Below, one piece after another: positions 48,699-61,597 of a stretch of DNA of 64,000 nucleotides. Position numbers and translations under genes: made by a program. The stretch's first letter is position 1; every line of letters begins with the position of its first letter. Below the pieces are notes generated by a model that was not told where the DNA came from, did not search any database, and saw nothing but the letters and a program-made list of their open reading frames with translations. Location of the stretch: NCBI GenBank assembly GCA_035578155.1, contig JAPWDM010000001.1, forward strand, positions 89,599,076 through 89,663,075, given 5' to 3'. This stretch comes from Brachynemurus nebulosus. Its lineage: Eukaryota > Arthropoda > Insecta > Neuroptera > Myrmeleontidae.

Positions 48699-51245
48699 TA
48701 ACAAGGAGATGCACCCAGAGTGAAATTAGGGATTTTGATGAAATTTCGCTGATGTATAGAATAGGCAAAAATAAGGGACCCGTATTTTTTTTATCGACTA
48801 CCTTCCACGTTTACGGGGTGAAACCAGCCCCTAGATTTGGGGGTTCAAATCGTATTTCTTAAAATATCTCGAAAACTATAAGAGATAGAGGAAAACTTTA
48901 AATTGGCGAAATGTTACTCTTTGAAAGACCTATTTACGTGTATAAGTTAAACCAGGGCCGGGTTCATAAGAGGGGCTGGAGGGCTAAAAATGTGGGTAAA
49001 TTTTCTTGTACAGCCTGAATGGTTCAATGTATCAAAATTTTGCCATCATAAATATAAAGAGCACTAAAAATTAGGGGATACGTGTTTTTGCGTTTTTTCG
49101 AAATATGTGTGGTATCCAAGCCATATAAGGAAGAAAAAAATTGGGTAGATTATATTGCATTATTACTGATTGCAAATACGTCCTTTATTTTTTTATTTTT
49201 ATGTATATTTTCATCACGAAAATGTAAATTTTTAGTTTCCGATATTGATTCACATATTTTTCAGTATTTCCTTTATTGGTAATTTAGCCATGTGTATATT
49301 TGGTTACTAATATTCGATATTTTTATACCTATTTCTACCAAAGTTCTCTGGCCTGTAAGTGTTAATGAATGTTCAACAAGAAGCAATAATCTTTCGTTCA
49401 ACAACTGCCTTAATCTTCTTACAAATTCGTTTTTAACCAAATAAACGCGGTTTATTTCTTTCTCAACATTCAAACTATTTTTCTTATTCTTTTTGTGTTT
49501 TATAGGTGTCAGCCGCATTTCCAAAAGGGCAAAATTTATTACAAAGTACCTAAAACGTGAGGGAAAGAGATTATTGCCTCTTGTCGAGCATTCATTAACA
49601 CAAGCACGCCAGAGAACTTTCACAGAAATAGGTATAAAAAACATCGAATATGAGTAACCAAATATAGGGGAGACAGGGGCTAGTATTAAGGCGTAGATTT
49701 TATTAGGTAAAATAACATTTTTAAGTCGATGGTTTTTTTTATTTAAAGCATGATTGTATGCCTTAAAAGAGATTAAAATTTATTTCAAAGGGTAGCATAT
49801 TCCATCTTGTATTGTATTTTGTTTAAATTTTACCACATTATCAACGTACTCTTTTTAAAAATATAAATTTGTAAAAAATTTACCATCGGGGCAAGTATTA
49901 ACAAAATGCATGGGGTAAGTATTAACTTATTTTCGTGAGTAAGTATAAAATTATTTTCGTGACATTGCCAAATATGTTTGCATGTATGTATGTGTGTGTT
50001 AAATTTAAATGGTTTTAATTTTTATATCTTTTCTGCAGTGAAGCAGAGGAAAAGTTTTGCTTGATCTGAGTTATCATATATTTCAAGAATTATAATAATG
50101 TTAAATAAGACGAAGACTAATTATTAATAAGTAAATATTTTTTAATATAGAAGATATTAAACGATTGTTATTGTCTATCGAAGACTGAAAATTTAGCAAT
50201 TTTTGTTTCGTTATCAAGGTCAAAGTGACGTAATTTTTTGCTACTTAATAAGGACTGACTAACTATTGCCTCAGAAAAAAATTAAAATAATGATTAACTT
50301 TAACTAATTAAGTAAAGATAAAGATAAATCTAAAATAAGAATTTTCTATATCAAATTAATTCCTTTCTAATAATAAACACGTTAAATATGATACTTTGTT
50401 TTATTTTCTATACATATCTATAAAATATCATAATCATATTAAAACTCTAATGTTAATATTTACCCCAACGTTGTTAAAACTTACCCTAAAAATGGGGTAA
50501 CTATTAACAAGCACATTTTTTAAGAAAATGAGTTTTCCATAGAAAATACAAGGGATATGTAAGTTTTCTTTTTATTAAAAATTATAGACAGATAGTTGAT
50601 GCTTCATAACGTCTATAAAAAAAAACTCTAACTAGTTTCATTTCCGTTAAATATGTAAAAAAGTAAAATATGTTAGTACATGCCCCCGTCTCCCCTACAC
50701 ATGGCTAAATTCCCAATTAAGTAAATACTGAAAAATATATGAATCAATATCGGAAAGTAAAAATTTAATTTTTCATGATGAAAATCAACATAAAAATAAA
50801 AAAATATACAACGTATTTGCAATCAATAATAATGCAATATAATCTACCTTATTTTTTTCTTCCTTATGTGGCTTAGATATTTCGAAAAAACGCAAAAATA
50901 CGTGTCCCCTAATTTTTGCCGCTCTTTATTAATAATGGAAAAAATTTGATACATTGAACCATTCAGGCTGTACAAGAAAATTTACCCCCATTTTCACCCC
51001 TCCAGCCCCCCTTATGAACCCGACCCTGGTTTAAGCTATAGAGATGAATAGGTCTTTCAAAGAATAACATTTCGTCAATTTAAAGTTTTCCTCTATTTCT
51101 TATAGTTTTCGAGATATCTTAAGAAATACGATTTGAACCCCCAACTTTAGGGGCTGATTTCACCTCGTAAACGTGGAAGATGGCCTATTCCACACACCAG
51201 CAAAGTTTCACCAAAATCCAGAATTTCACTCTGGGTGCATCTCCT
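48699..51245. mobile_element. large foldback repeat, right arm interrupted by a MITE
   Basis: The left arm (48699 to about 49420) and right arm (about 49540 to 51245) are inverted copies. Landmarks are the TGCACCCAGAGTG end, the segment around CAGGGCCGGGTTCATAAG (48953) with its complement at 51020, and GCCATGTGTATATTTGG (49287) with its complement around 49650 and 50698. The right arm is split by the element at 49667-50695. With that removed the palindrome is ~1.5 kb. A diverged third copy of part of the right arm lies at 57100-57780. Confidence 0.82.
49667..50695. mobile_element. TA-flanked MITE inside the foldback, 1029 bp
   Basis: Ends GGGGAGACAGGGGC (left) and the complement of GGGGAGACGGGGGC (right) are inverted repeats flanked by TA (49665-49666, 50696-50697). 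The uninterrupted left arm gives ATATACACATGG at the same place with a single TA, which proves insertion and duplication. No coding region is seen. Confidence 0.85.
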
Positions 51246-51611
51246 TGTAAGTAAATTAATAAAACGACTTATAATATCTTTTTCTACTTTCTTCAAAACT
51301 ATCTTGTTCAATCTTTTTTTCTTATGCTTTCTATCCGGTTCATCTCTCTTCAACATCCAATAGTAGTCTGCCATCATGTTTGCGTCCCACCTTCCTTGGT
51401 ATCTGTTCTCCACAACCTTTATATATTGGTGGAAGCGCTCACCTTGTTCTTCACTTACGGCACCAAGATTCTCAGGAAAGAAGTCAATATGAGATTGCAG
51501 AAAATGTAACTTTACACTCATATTGCAACCTAGTTTATGGAAATTGCTGAGCATATTAGTCACTATATTTTTATAATCTGGGCTTTTCTTATTTCCTAAA
51601 AAATGTTTCAC
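51147..51611 (-). pseudogene. C-terminal part of a transposon-associated protein of unknown function
   Basis: 154 open codons from an ATG at 51611 but without visible upstream sequence. The core reads LGCNMSVKLHFLQSHIDFFP, ENLGAVSEEQGERFHQYIK, NRYQGRWDANMMADYYWML, then a Lys/Arg-rich tail. I recall this wording from many repetitive, unnamed arthropod proteins and take it as transposon-derived; I cannot assign a superfamily or activity. Its C-terminal sequence LTRRCTQSEI lies inside the right arm of the foldback, and the left arm at 48699-48740 encodes LTRRCTQSEI too. No N-terminal part is seen, so it is probably truncated. Confidence 0.6.
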
Positions 51612-53939
51612 TACCTCTTTAAATGAATTCCAACTTTTTTGTTTTTTAGTTGTTTTAAACTAATTTTTATTAACAGCCGATGATTAACAGAGAATATATC
51701 GATGTATGGTCCATTTCAATTAAATTTAACCGTGCTTCATTACTTGGAATTTAAATAATTTCCGTTTTCTTAGCTTTATCTCTTTCATTATTGCATTTAC
51801 GTAAATTTTAAATTTACAGTTTGTTTTTAAAAAAGAATAGAAGATTGATTTGTTTCCAATATAAGAATTATTTAATTTTTTAACGATGACTCATGATCAA
51901 TTGTATCTGAAATGGGGTATAATTTTTTTTAAATGTGTTTACGCCCACTTATTAACTTTTAAGTTCTTATAAGTACGGTCCTGTTAGTACCGTAAAGTTG
52001 CGAGGTTTAGTTATCAATTAAAACTGAATAGAAAAACATAAATTAGCGTCAATAATGAGCTCATTAGCGGATGATCTGAAAATTCACCTTTTTCCCCAAA
52101 ATAAAGATATGTCACTTAGTTAATTAGGTTTTATTTAATAAACCATTGATGAGAATGTGTTCCTAAAAGCCAATTACAACTATATAATGACTTTTTATTA
52201 GATAGGAAATAAATAAAAATGCATAATCTATTCTTTACTTAGGTAATTTTAGTTAAAAATTTTAATATCTAATATCTAAAAATTCTGACGTGCTGGAACT
52301 TTTTGAATATTTTTTTCGTAATTAGCGCCCTAAAATCTATCAAGGTCAGTTGTCAAATCTTAAAGGGGGAAACCATCGCAGGTCTGTGTTATTTATTTTT
52401 ATTCAGTAAAAACTAAAATCTTACATCCAAATTGCAATTAATTTTAATCGGAATCACTGGCGTAAACCAGTTCTCTAATATGTCGTTTAGAATTATATAT
52501 GAGTATATATTTATGTGTGTTTACACATGTATATTAAATATTATATGTAATGTAATGTATATTTGTATATTGTACACCTATGTATAATGTATGTACGTAC
52601 ATGAGTACACGTTGATACATACTAAAATAGTTCTTATATGTAAATATGTATGTACGTATATAGATCTATGCCTATACAAATCAGAGATGTATGGTCGCTT
52701 AGATCTAGAACTAGAGCAGAATTACTAGTAGATGTGTTGAGGTCATGGAGGTCGTAGGGAGTGGTCGGTCGGGTGCGGCCAATACCTTGCCCTCCGGGGT
52801 CCTCCGCGTTCGAGGTCAACATCATTTTAAACACAAACTCATCTACAAAGATGAAATGAACCAGATCAGATCACTACACGCTCACCACTTACAGCGAGCA
52901 CTTGATCAAACAGCAGTCAAACATGTCTCCTTTGTATAAATATGTTACCTATCGTCGTTATCATTCTGTTTTTTGCCCCATCATCATGGGTCATTATCGT
53001 GTTCGTATAGTTTTATAAAAGCACAAACCTGCATGCATTGCAACATTTACACAACTACATACTTATATACAATATAAATTTTTTAAATATAAAAATGTAG
53101 GCAGAGTGAGACGGTGTTATCAGTTCTAACATGTATAATTGTATCTACATAATTTTCTGTACTTATTTAATTTTTAATTTCATTCAAATCACTTCAAATA
53201 TAACTGGTATTTGAAAAGATTTTTTTTCGTAAATACACTTCGTTTATCTACAAGTAGTATTCTACATGGTGCGGCCTATCTTTAAGATAGCTAAATGACA
53301 AACTTAAAGAGAAGTGAAAGTTCATTCTTTTTTAATGAGCATTTTATAAAGTATCAACTAAATTAATTAACTTAACGCCTTTCTCACATATCTACATACT
53401 AAGCACTATCTACCGTTTTCCTTGTGTAGGAAATACAGTGTATTTATTACCTTCTATTAATTCATTAATTTAATACATGACTTATCAAGAGAAAATAGTA
53501 TTAGGTTCGTAACGCCTAAGTGTATTATACTTGGTTTCGATATATAATGGTCTCCCCTAACCCTTAATGAAAATATAAAATAAGAAAAAATTTTATGAAA
53601 AACACACAGCAGAGGTCCTAACAAATTTCTGTCTATTATAATAATAAAGTAGGGTAGCCAGGGGTAGCCTAACAAAGCCCGAATTTTGAAATTAGGTTTC
53701 TTTTTAACCGCCTTAAAAAACCAGGAAGTTTTCAATCCGACCCTACGTTTTTTTTTATGTATGTACACCGATTTCTCCCACGTTTCTAGGTCAATTTACG
53801 CCACTCAGTTTTTCATTAATAGATAAAGCTCTTCAGGTGATCCCATAAAAATTTTATTTATATCGGTTGAGTAATTTTTTAACCATCTTCAATAATACAA
53901 ATAATAATTATGGAAATTTTAAAATCTGTACATTTATAT
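51612..53939. other. AT-rich intron; Tc1-related repeat and GC island inside
   Basis: 51704-51920 matches 32095-32340. 52480-52640 is rich in TATGTA/TACATA. Other than the island at 52720 nothing is recognised. Confidence 0.5.
52720..52940 (+). other. GC-richer non-repetitive island in intron 2
   Basis: Against ~70% AT surroundings, 52735-52820 is clearly GC-rich with several CpGs. A 64-codon frame from ATG (52745-52939) spans it but matches nothing I recognise. It could be a regulatory element, an alternative exon or a fragment of an unknown repeat. Confidence 0.35.
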
Positions 53940-54312
53940 AATAGCTATTTATGCAAAAGTACATAATGAAGATCTTTGAAAAAGGCGAGTTCATAAAGTC
54001 AAATTATGTACAAGTTGCACACAAAGCTTTATGTACGACTGTTAAAATTCCTAGTTGTCGATAAAAATCGAATTTGTAAATCTCACGTCTATACTTTAAA
54101 TAAAAAATGTATTTTATATATAGTTGGCATAGACAAATTTATTGTGTTTAAAGTATGCTTTGGTTATTATCTGTCATTTAAAACTAATAAAATATGGGAG
54201 CATTTTTAAAAGATTTTTCAACAAAACTTATTAATATTTAAAAAAGAAAGAAGAAAAAGCTGCCTGGAATAAATATTAATAATAGTTCAGATTGTGTAAT
54301 TAATATTAATTA

Positions 54313-54829
54313 GGGTAAAAGCCAGGACCGGATTAACCCTGAGTCCGCCCCTAGGCATCTTGAAAAATGCCGCCCCTACCTTTTATTTGAAAAAAGGAAA
54401 TCTTAAAAAAAACGTCAATCAAAAATTTTTCTGCCCTGTTATTTGCCGCCCCTTTTCCTACCTTTTTAAAACTTTCTCTTAAAAAAAATAAGTGACGAGC
54501 TAAAAAAAAAAAACGTTAATTACTCATTTTTCCGCCCTATTTACCGCCCCTAAAAATCTTCCGCCATGGCCTAGGATGGCCTATTGGCTAAGCTGGCCCT
54601 GGTAAAAGCCCCCTTTGTGGAACGGTATCTAATTATGAACATTCACATATTAATAAAGTTACTTCTGAAAGAAACGTCTGATAACAAAAGTTATTATTAA
54701 TAGAATGATTGTTTTTCAATTTAAATTCACCTCGCGTTTAAAGTTTCCTTACTTAATTAAAGAAATAAATATGTAAATGTCAAAACTGTTCCAGTATTAG
54801 ATACCGTTCCACAAAGGGGGCTTTTACCC
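54313..54829. mobile_element. TA-flanked MITE with perfect terminal repeats, carrying a hAT MITE
   Basis: Terminal inverted repeats start GGGTAAAAGCCCCCTTTG and are identical for 34 bp once the hAT insertion in the left one is removed. TA lies at both sides (54311-54312, 54830-54831). The uninterrupted paralogue at about 789 has one TA there. It is non-coding, ~230 bp without the nested element. Confidence 0.9.
54323..54601. mobile_element. hAT-type MITE, 279 bp
   Basis: Ends CAGGACCGGATTAACC and the complement of CAGGGCCAGCTTAGCC are hAT-like. The 8-bp duplication GTAAAAGC flanks it (54315-54322 and 54602-54609), exactly as expected for hAT. The interior has several CCGCCCC motifs. A related 5' end is at 15780. 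Confidence 0.9.
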
Positions 54830-54980
54830 TATGCCAACATTTGTAAATATGGTATACAAATAAAGTTAGTGTGTTTTCTGTTTTCTGTTTATTGTAAAAT
54901 TGAAATTTATCAAGTAGACTATTCTTTATGGCATTAGTGCTTTTTGCTTTTCATTATGCAACTAGTGCCAAAAAGTAATA

Positions 54981-55842
54981 CTGTAAAACCGTCTAGACCC
55001 GGACACTTTTTTATATTTTTTGGTTAATTTTATATTTATACAAGTTTCCTTCATAGATATCACCAATAAAAATATTACCATTAGAAAGAGTGTATATTAT
55101 TTGTTATATCCCTGACCCATTTATTTCATTATAAGTAAAAATAAAAAAAAAAAAATGATTAGTAAGTGTCCGAATCTACACCCTAAATCCGTCTTGACCC
55201 GGACACTTACTTAAATAATGTAATAATATACAAACTAACTTCTTCCGTTGGGTTTAGGACAGTGTTTTATATCGTGTGATGTCTTTCAACCTGTCAAAGA
55301 CTTCAAAATATTTTATGGGAAGGGAGAAGGGGCAATGCATAGTATGCCTCTCTATGAAGTAAACATACGATATGACACCAGAAGGAGGCATAAACCGTGT
55401 AATTCTGGAGGGAATATTAACGTAGGGATAGTGGGAGTTACAGCTGGTGCGAATCGCGGCCATAGTGTAATAAACTGAACTAACTGTCCGGGTCTAAACG
55501 GATATACAGATATAGCAAGTATTTTTTTTTTATATATACATCGAATGTAACTTCAAAGATCGTTAAATGATGCGCGATAAAATTCTGAACACATACATGT
55601 CAAAACTAAAACAATATGACAATTATGACGAAAATTGCATGTCTAAGTTAGACACACATTTTATTTCTTTGAAAAACTGTAGGAAAGTAATCCTGTAAAA
55701 AGAGATAGTAAATGTTGAAATCCGTAGTTTTTATTGGTACAGCTGTTTAGAACAAATATTTATTGTCGCAAGTAATGTAGAAATTATTTGCTTTGAAGAT
55801 TGTTGCAAAGTGTCCGGATCTGCCTCTAGACGGTTTTACGGT
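54981..55842. mobile_element. TA-flanked DNA element, 862 bp
   Basis: Inverted ends CTGTAAAACCGTCTAGA (left) and CCGTAAAACCGTCTAGA (right, complement), with TA on both sides (54979-54980, 55843-55844). CCGGACACTT-like blocks recur inside at about 55155 and 55195. An open stretch at 55248-55478 (76 codons) matches nothing I recognise. The copy at 585-1211 lacks this insertion. Confidence 0.82.
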
Positions 55843-57099
55843 ACTTTTTATATCTCTTAACAGTGTAATAAAATAGGCTTTTATGATTCAGTCGTACATG
55901 CAATTATTTATTAGGTAGGTACCTGAAAAGCTATAGCAACATATTTTTGAATTTATTTTGATTCAGTTATCCTAAAAATAATTTTCTCTCAGTACAGTCA
56001 GTCGGGGTGAATCCGAACGATTTTTTCAGTTTTTTAGCAATAAATTAGTTAATCGAAAAAATTCAAAAAAAAAAAAAAAAAATAAATAAATAAATAAATA
56101 ATAATTTACAAGCCTTAGTATCACGAGCATATAGGATAGTAAAAAATCAAAATTGATACTGCAATGTTTTTTTTTTGTGTGTGTGAGGTGAATCCGGACA
56201 GTGCTTTTTTTGCAATATATTAGGTTGACAATATATAAGTATATCGAAAACTTTCTTAAACTTTATAGAAAATTAGAAAGGTTCTTATAGAAAGGTTCCG
56301 AAGAATTTTGGACGCGCGGGATTCTTTCCTTACCGGATCGTTGGTGACAAGTAATAGATAAAGCTGGTTGCATATGTTGTGGTTACAGCCTAGTACCTAT
56401 TATAACTTTCTTTATTTTTGTTTTAAATACATAAAACTATGGCAACGATAAAGACTTTCTGGCCACCCTAATAAATCATATTCAGTCATGCATAAATGGG
56501 TGAAATCAGACACAAAAATATAAAAATTGCTGAATTTCCAGTCTGGAAATTCGCTAAAATAAATGTCTACATCAGCGAATGATTTTTGACGGGTGAAAAA
56601 AAACGTTTTGGATATAAATAAATTTTATTTCGATTTGCCTTTGAGTCTGTCATGCAAGGTCGATTTGGGACAATGGAAATATTCAGCAGTTTGTCTAAGT
56701 GACTTTCTTTCATTTTTAATATCGGAAAGCAAGGGCGCAACAACTACAAATCTGCAGGGCGTCGAACAAAAATTTAAATAACCAAATATTTTGGTAACGC
56801 AATTCTCCGATAATAATCGAAAACGTTGTAATAAAATGATGTCTCCGAAAATTTGATTTTTAATTAAAAAATATTAGTAAACTACTAAAAATTTTACTTT
56901 TAATATAATTAAAATAAAATGATGAAAAAGGATATAACCGGATAAGTATAGACGTTCCGGTCCTGGAAGCCGATTGTTTTAATAATTTTATTGCCGATAT
57001 GGTGAGACTGTAAGTAATTGATATCTACAATTTTAGCACCCAAAACTGAGTAGTTATGGAAAGTATAGAATAGGAGTACCAGTAAAAAGTATAGAATAG

Positions 57100-57780
57100 G
57101 AGTAACCACATGTACACATGATTAAATTATCAATTATTTAAGTAGGTACTGAAAAATACGTAAATCATTATGGAAAGTAAACATAATATTAAAAATAAAA
57201 ATTTAGAATATATTTGCAATCAATAATAATGTAGTAATTATAAACTATCCTATTTTTTTTCCTTATGTATTTTGAATATCACACATATGTATTTTGAAAT
57301 ACCACAAAAATCTGTATCCCCTAATTTTTGGTACTCTTTCTACTTATGATGGTAAAAATTTGATATATTGAATCACTTTAACGCCTTTAGTACCGTCATA
57401 TATTCCAATATTTTAGATAAAAAATTTAATATCTATGTATATAAGTATAATTGCAAGTTTGGTACATTTTGCTTAATTTATTTACAATGTGATCACTCTT
57501 TACTATACAGCCTTCAATTACCTATATAAGGTATATTCGTCAGTTAAATTTTTTCTAAAAATTAGTATGACGAGTTGAGCTCGTCATTATTCCTAAAGGA
57601 GTTAATTTAATCGATAAAGGTGAATATGTCTTTCAAAGAGTAGCATTTTGTCAATTTGAAGATTTCTTCTGTCTCTTACAATTTTCGAGATACGTTATTT
57701 TTGCTATTTCTACCAGAAAAATTTCATAAAAAATTGCGAATTTCACTCTGGATGCATCTTCTTGTGAGTTCGTGTAGTTA
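57100..57780. repeat. diverged third copy of the 50700-51245 foldback arm
   Basis: Shares AAATACTGAAAAATA-like, TATTTGCAATCAATAATAAT, CCCCTAATTTTTGG, AGAGTAGCATTTTGTCAATT and CACTCTGGATGCATC in the same order as the right arm, with an unrelated stretch at about 57390-57600. Confidence 0.7.
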
Positions 57781-59894
57781 ATTTTGACCGCGAAGCTGGC
57801 TTCGTGTGTCCTTTCTACGGCACTCTGGAGAGGTGAAGTATTTTACTGACCGCTGTTTGTAACTAAGGTCACTCACATCATTATTTTATTTCTTTTCCAC
57901 TTTATTTGCACAATTTTTTTGTAACTCGAATGTTAGAAACTTTTTGTTTTTGTTATTTGTTTCGTCATCAATCTGATAATTGTTACCGATTTCATTGTTC
58001 CTTATTATTCTTTTTTTAACAAAAAATTGTTTCTTATTACATGATCTGTTTCAAGCAGGAATATCAAAAGATAGAACTCTAACAAGCATACTCGATATCG
58101 CAGTGCTGGATTGTTCAATAGGCCATCTAGGGGGCAGATCTTGCCAGCTATCGTTTTGTCAACCGAAGCTTTTTTTATAAAAGCTAATCTTCGCGATTGG
58201 CAAGATATTACTATAAATATACTTGTTACATATATACAAAATTCTGTGCTTAGTTTAAAAAGCAATAATATAAATATTATTATAATACTATTATACACTT
58301 GAAAAACTTAAGACTCTTTCTTATTTAAAATGAATACTCATCAAACATTGTTAAGAATACTTAATGATGATATTAGCAAACTGACTTGCCTGGCAAGTGG
58401 AAAGGTAACCAAGTTTCTGTACTGCCTGGTTGGTCATTGGTCATTGACAGTTGCTCTGATTTGTTTGACCATCGCCTGTTTTTATTATAATTCCATGTTA
58501 TTATCATTTGCTGCTTGTAGCAATGGAATTTCTTTTTTAAAAAATTCTTTCATTCAATACCAAGAACGTGTTTCTTTATTTTATTCTTTTCTTCAAGTCA
58601 GATCAATTTTTTACAACATCTTTTAAATCAATATTGAAGTACACTTGTTGCTGTCGCTTGAACTCTTGAGTTCAATTTCAAGTTTAAAATATATTAACAT
58701 GAATACATTTCAATTGTTTAGCTTTATTCACTGTTTAGTTAATGTACGAGCAAGTCCATAATATGACAGAAACTATACTACTCCAAGCAATATTAAGGGA
58801 GCAAAAAAAAATTGTTAATTTTTTAGTGATTTTTGAAGAGCTGTATTTACCTGAAAAATGGTCGTATCGAGATGTTTAAAAAAGCGTTTTGAAGCTCCAA
58901 GATTCTAGTTTTCAGACCTTTCATCCAAAAATTTTTATGAGCGACAGTTATCGAGCAACAAAAAAAATTTTTGCAAATTTTTTGCTTTTTTTTTTTGGTC
59001 TACGGGTTTGAAAAAATTTTTTACAGTAAAACCGTGGTATTGACGTGATAGCCTGTTTATTCAGCTTCAAATTCCTTTTTAAAATTTTTCTCTACGTTGA
59101 TCTGTTCCGGAGGTAGCCAACTTTGAATAAAAAAGGATCGTTTTTGCTTTAACCATCGATATCTCAGTAACCAGTAATTGGGCAGAAAATTGAAGGGCAG
59201 TTTTGGAATATGGAATAAATTTCCTACAAGGCTACGCCGCGTACATTAGGAAAAAAAATTTTTTTCATCCTTAATTTTAAACTGAAAAATGTGAAAAAAG
59301 GGACTTTTTTCCTTTTTGCAAAAAATCGTCGGCATCCCTGCGAATATCGATGGGGAGTCTAATGTTTGTACGAATTTTTATACCTCACTGTACCCCCAAT
59401 AACCCTGTAAATCGACAGATCGATCTACCGAATGGTTTTCCTAAACCGTTTGTTCAAAATTTCCGAATTAAAAAATAAAGGAGCAAAATTGAATGAACGA
59501 AATTCAATTTTTTTTTTTCAAATTTTTTTTTTCAAATTTTTCCACAGTTAAGCATCTTTTATCCATTAAATTTGAAAATTAGGAAAAAATTAAATAATAG
59601 AGTTTTTAATTAAATAAATAATATTAAATTAAAGAGTTAACTCTATGTTTAGTTTCAATTTAATAGAACATTTTTGTGTAAAAATATTTAAAAAAAAGCC
59701 TTTTCCTGTAAAATTAATATCTGTCGGTTACACTAAGGCAGCGATAATGGCTCACTTCATGTGAGATACCATTGGCAAGAATTCTTAAAATGAAATGAGG
59801 TTTCCTTTACCTTTTTGCGAATTTTTGAATAGAACGTTCAGCTAATACAGTCACTGTCCTGTGAGACTTCAGTTTGGGACCATGTCTCTAGAAG

Positions 59895-59896
<2 letters not shown>

Positions 59897-59975
<79 letters not shown>
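59897..59975. repeat. (TA)n microsatellite
   Basis: Pure TA, ~79 bp. Confidence 0.98.
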
Positions 59976-59976
<1 letters not shown>

Positions 59977-60155
59977 TGTATCATTTTGAGATATTCAAAC
60001 AAAATTTGGGACACGCCATGACAAGATAAATATCCACATTCTGAAGTAGACAGAATATTTTCACTCAAACCTTTATATTACGAAGTGGTGTCCGTACAGC
60101 CATGTGGTCACATATTTTTGAAGAAAAGAAGTTACGCCAATGATTTCTTTTAAAG

Positions 60156-60916
60156 GGTCTGGAACCATTACCATAGGTGAATTTGCCCAAGAAATGAAAT
60201 TCAACGATATGTATGCGATTGTGTAGCTTGGTGAAACAGTAAACCATACGTATGGATTTTTCCTCAATATCTTTACATTTTGCAGAGTTATAATACCAAA
60301 TACTAAAAAATAGTGATCTTATTCAAACTTTTTTTTCTCGTAAACTATTACAGATAAAACGATGAAACAAAATCCATATTATCCTATGTGGAATGAGTCT
60401 ACATTTTGAACATAAAACATATTAGATTCCTTATGCCTACTCTCAATTCTCGCAAAGTGGACCTTCTTATTTTTTTTCAATATGTTCCACCCTTTTGACA
60501 AAAATAAAATTCAGGGAGATGAGGGAAGTGCTTGCGAGCTTTCTTTTGGTAGTAATAAGAAAGTGGTCACTCTTGTACAAGTAGCTAAAAAAATTTAATG
60601 AATTTTTTTTTCATATTTTATAAAGGGTATTTAATGTCCATTTTAAATGAAAAAAATATATAATAAAGTACTGGACATAGCAAACAATATGGATTTTGTT
60701 TCATCGTTTTATCTATAATAGTTTACGGGAAAAAAAAGTTTGAATAAGACCACTATTTTTTGGTATTTGGTATTATAACTCCGCGAAATGTAAAGATATT
60801 GAGAAAAATCCATACGTATGGTTTACTCTTTCACTAAGGTACACAATCGCATACATATCGTTGAATTTCATTTCTTGGGCAAATTCACCTATGGTAATGG
60901 TTCCAGACTCTTTGAA
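60156..60916. repeat. foldback repeat, ~229-bp arms
   Basis: Left arm 60156-60384 and right arm 60688-60916 are inverted copies (GTCTGGAACCATTACCATAG to CAAAATCCATATT). The loop is ~300 bp. Open frames at its left end are non-coding by-products. Confidence 0.82.
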
Positions 60917-61259
60917 AATGTTTTTTCAAATGTCTCATAAGTTGTTGACAAAAATGACCTCTTAGTATTTTGTCGCGTATGTAGCCGTTTTTAAGATAAA
61001 AAATAACTTCCAGTTACTGTTCCTACCACAAAACCGGTATGGGCTATCTAATAGCCCATCTTCTCTCTATCTCGGAAACTAAGCGTTTTTAGACCTGGGT
61101 TTATATGACCTTTTTTTTACATAAAAGAACCCCAGCAATCACCTGTTAAAATCATTCGTACTTATTCACTAACACCCTTTGCTAATATTAACTTGGGAAA
61201 AATTTTAACTTTTTGATTTAATAATTATCATTTAATAATTATCATATTGTTAAGAATTT

Positions 61260-61427
61260 TGTTTAAATAATTGCAAATTAAAAAAGAAAAGCCGTGGTAA
61301 CTCACACCTACCGCTCAAAACTACCCGTTGATCATTAGTGGTGGAATAAATGTTAACATAAATTTAATCTTTCAAATGCAAAATGCGTAACCTTTCTAGC
61401 AATTACGGTACATAATTCTGGACCACC
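61260..61427. repeat. (TA)n-associated dispersed repeat, copy 3 (partial)
   Basis: Contains AATTAAAAAAGAAAAGCCGT, the GGTGGAATAAATGTTAACAT region and CATAATTCTGGACCACCA, followed by (TA)n. Confidence 0.75.

Positions 61428-61597
<170 letters not shown>

Larger units (their letters stand above)
53940..55905. repeat. inverted copy of 585-1211 carrying two insertions
   Basis: Without the insertions at 54313-54829 and 54981-55842 this is the reverse complement of 585-1211, with moderate divergence. Shared landmarks include CATTATGTAC near one end, the CGACAACTAGGAATTTTAAC segment and GGCACTAGT. The family is unrecognised and has no evident terminal repeats. Confidence 0.82.
55906..60155. other. 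AT-rich intron, repeats only
   Basis: Two GGTGAATCCG motifs in the same orientation (56006, 56189) and the 57100 repeat are present. A 98-codon frame at 58330-58626 has hydrophobic stretches but no recognised family. 58800-59500 looks like diverged repeat DNA. Confidence 0.45.

Noticed and set aside
55248..55478. 76-codon frame inside the TA-flanked element
   Set aside because: Not recognised as any transposase; antisense frame of similar length exists; too short to support.
58330..58626. 98-codon plus-strand frame with hydrophobic segments
   Set aside because: No recognised family, no splice or promoter signal, and such composition arises easily in AT-rich DNA.
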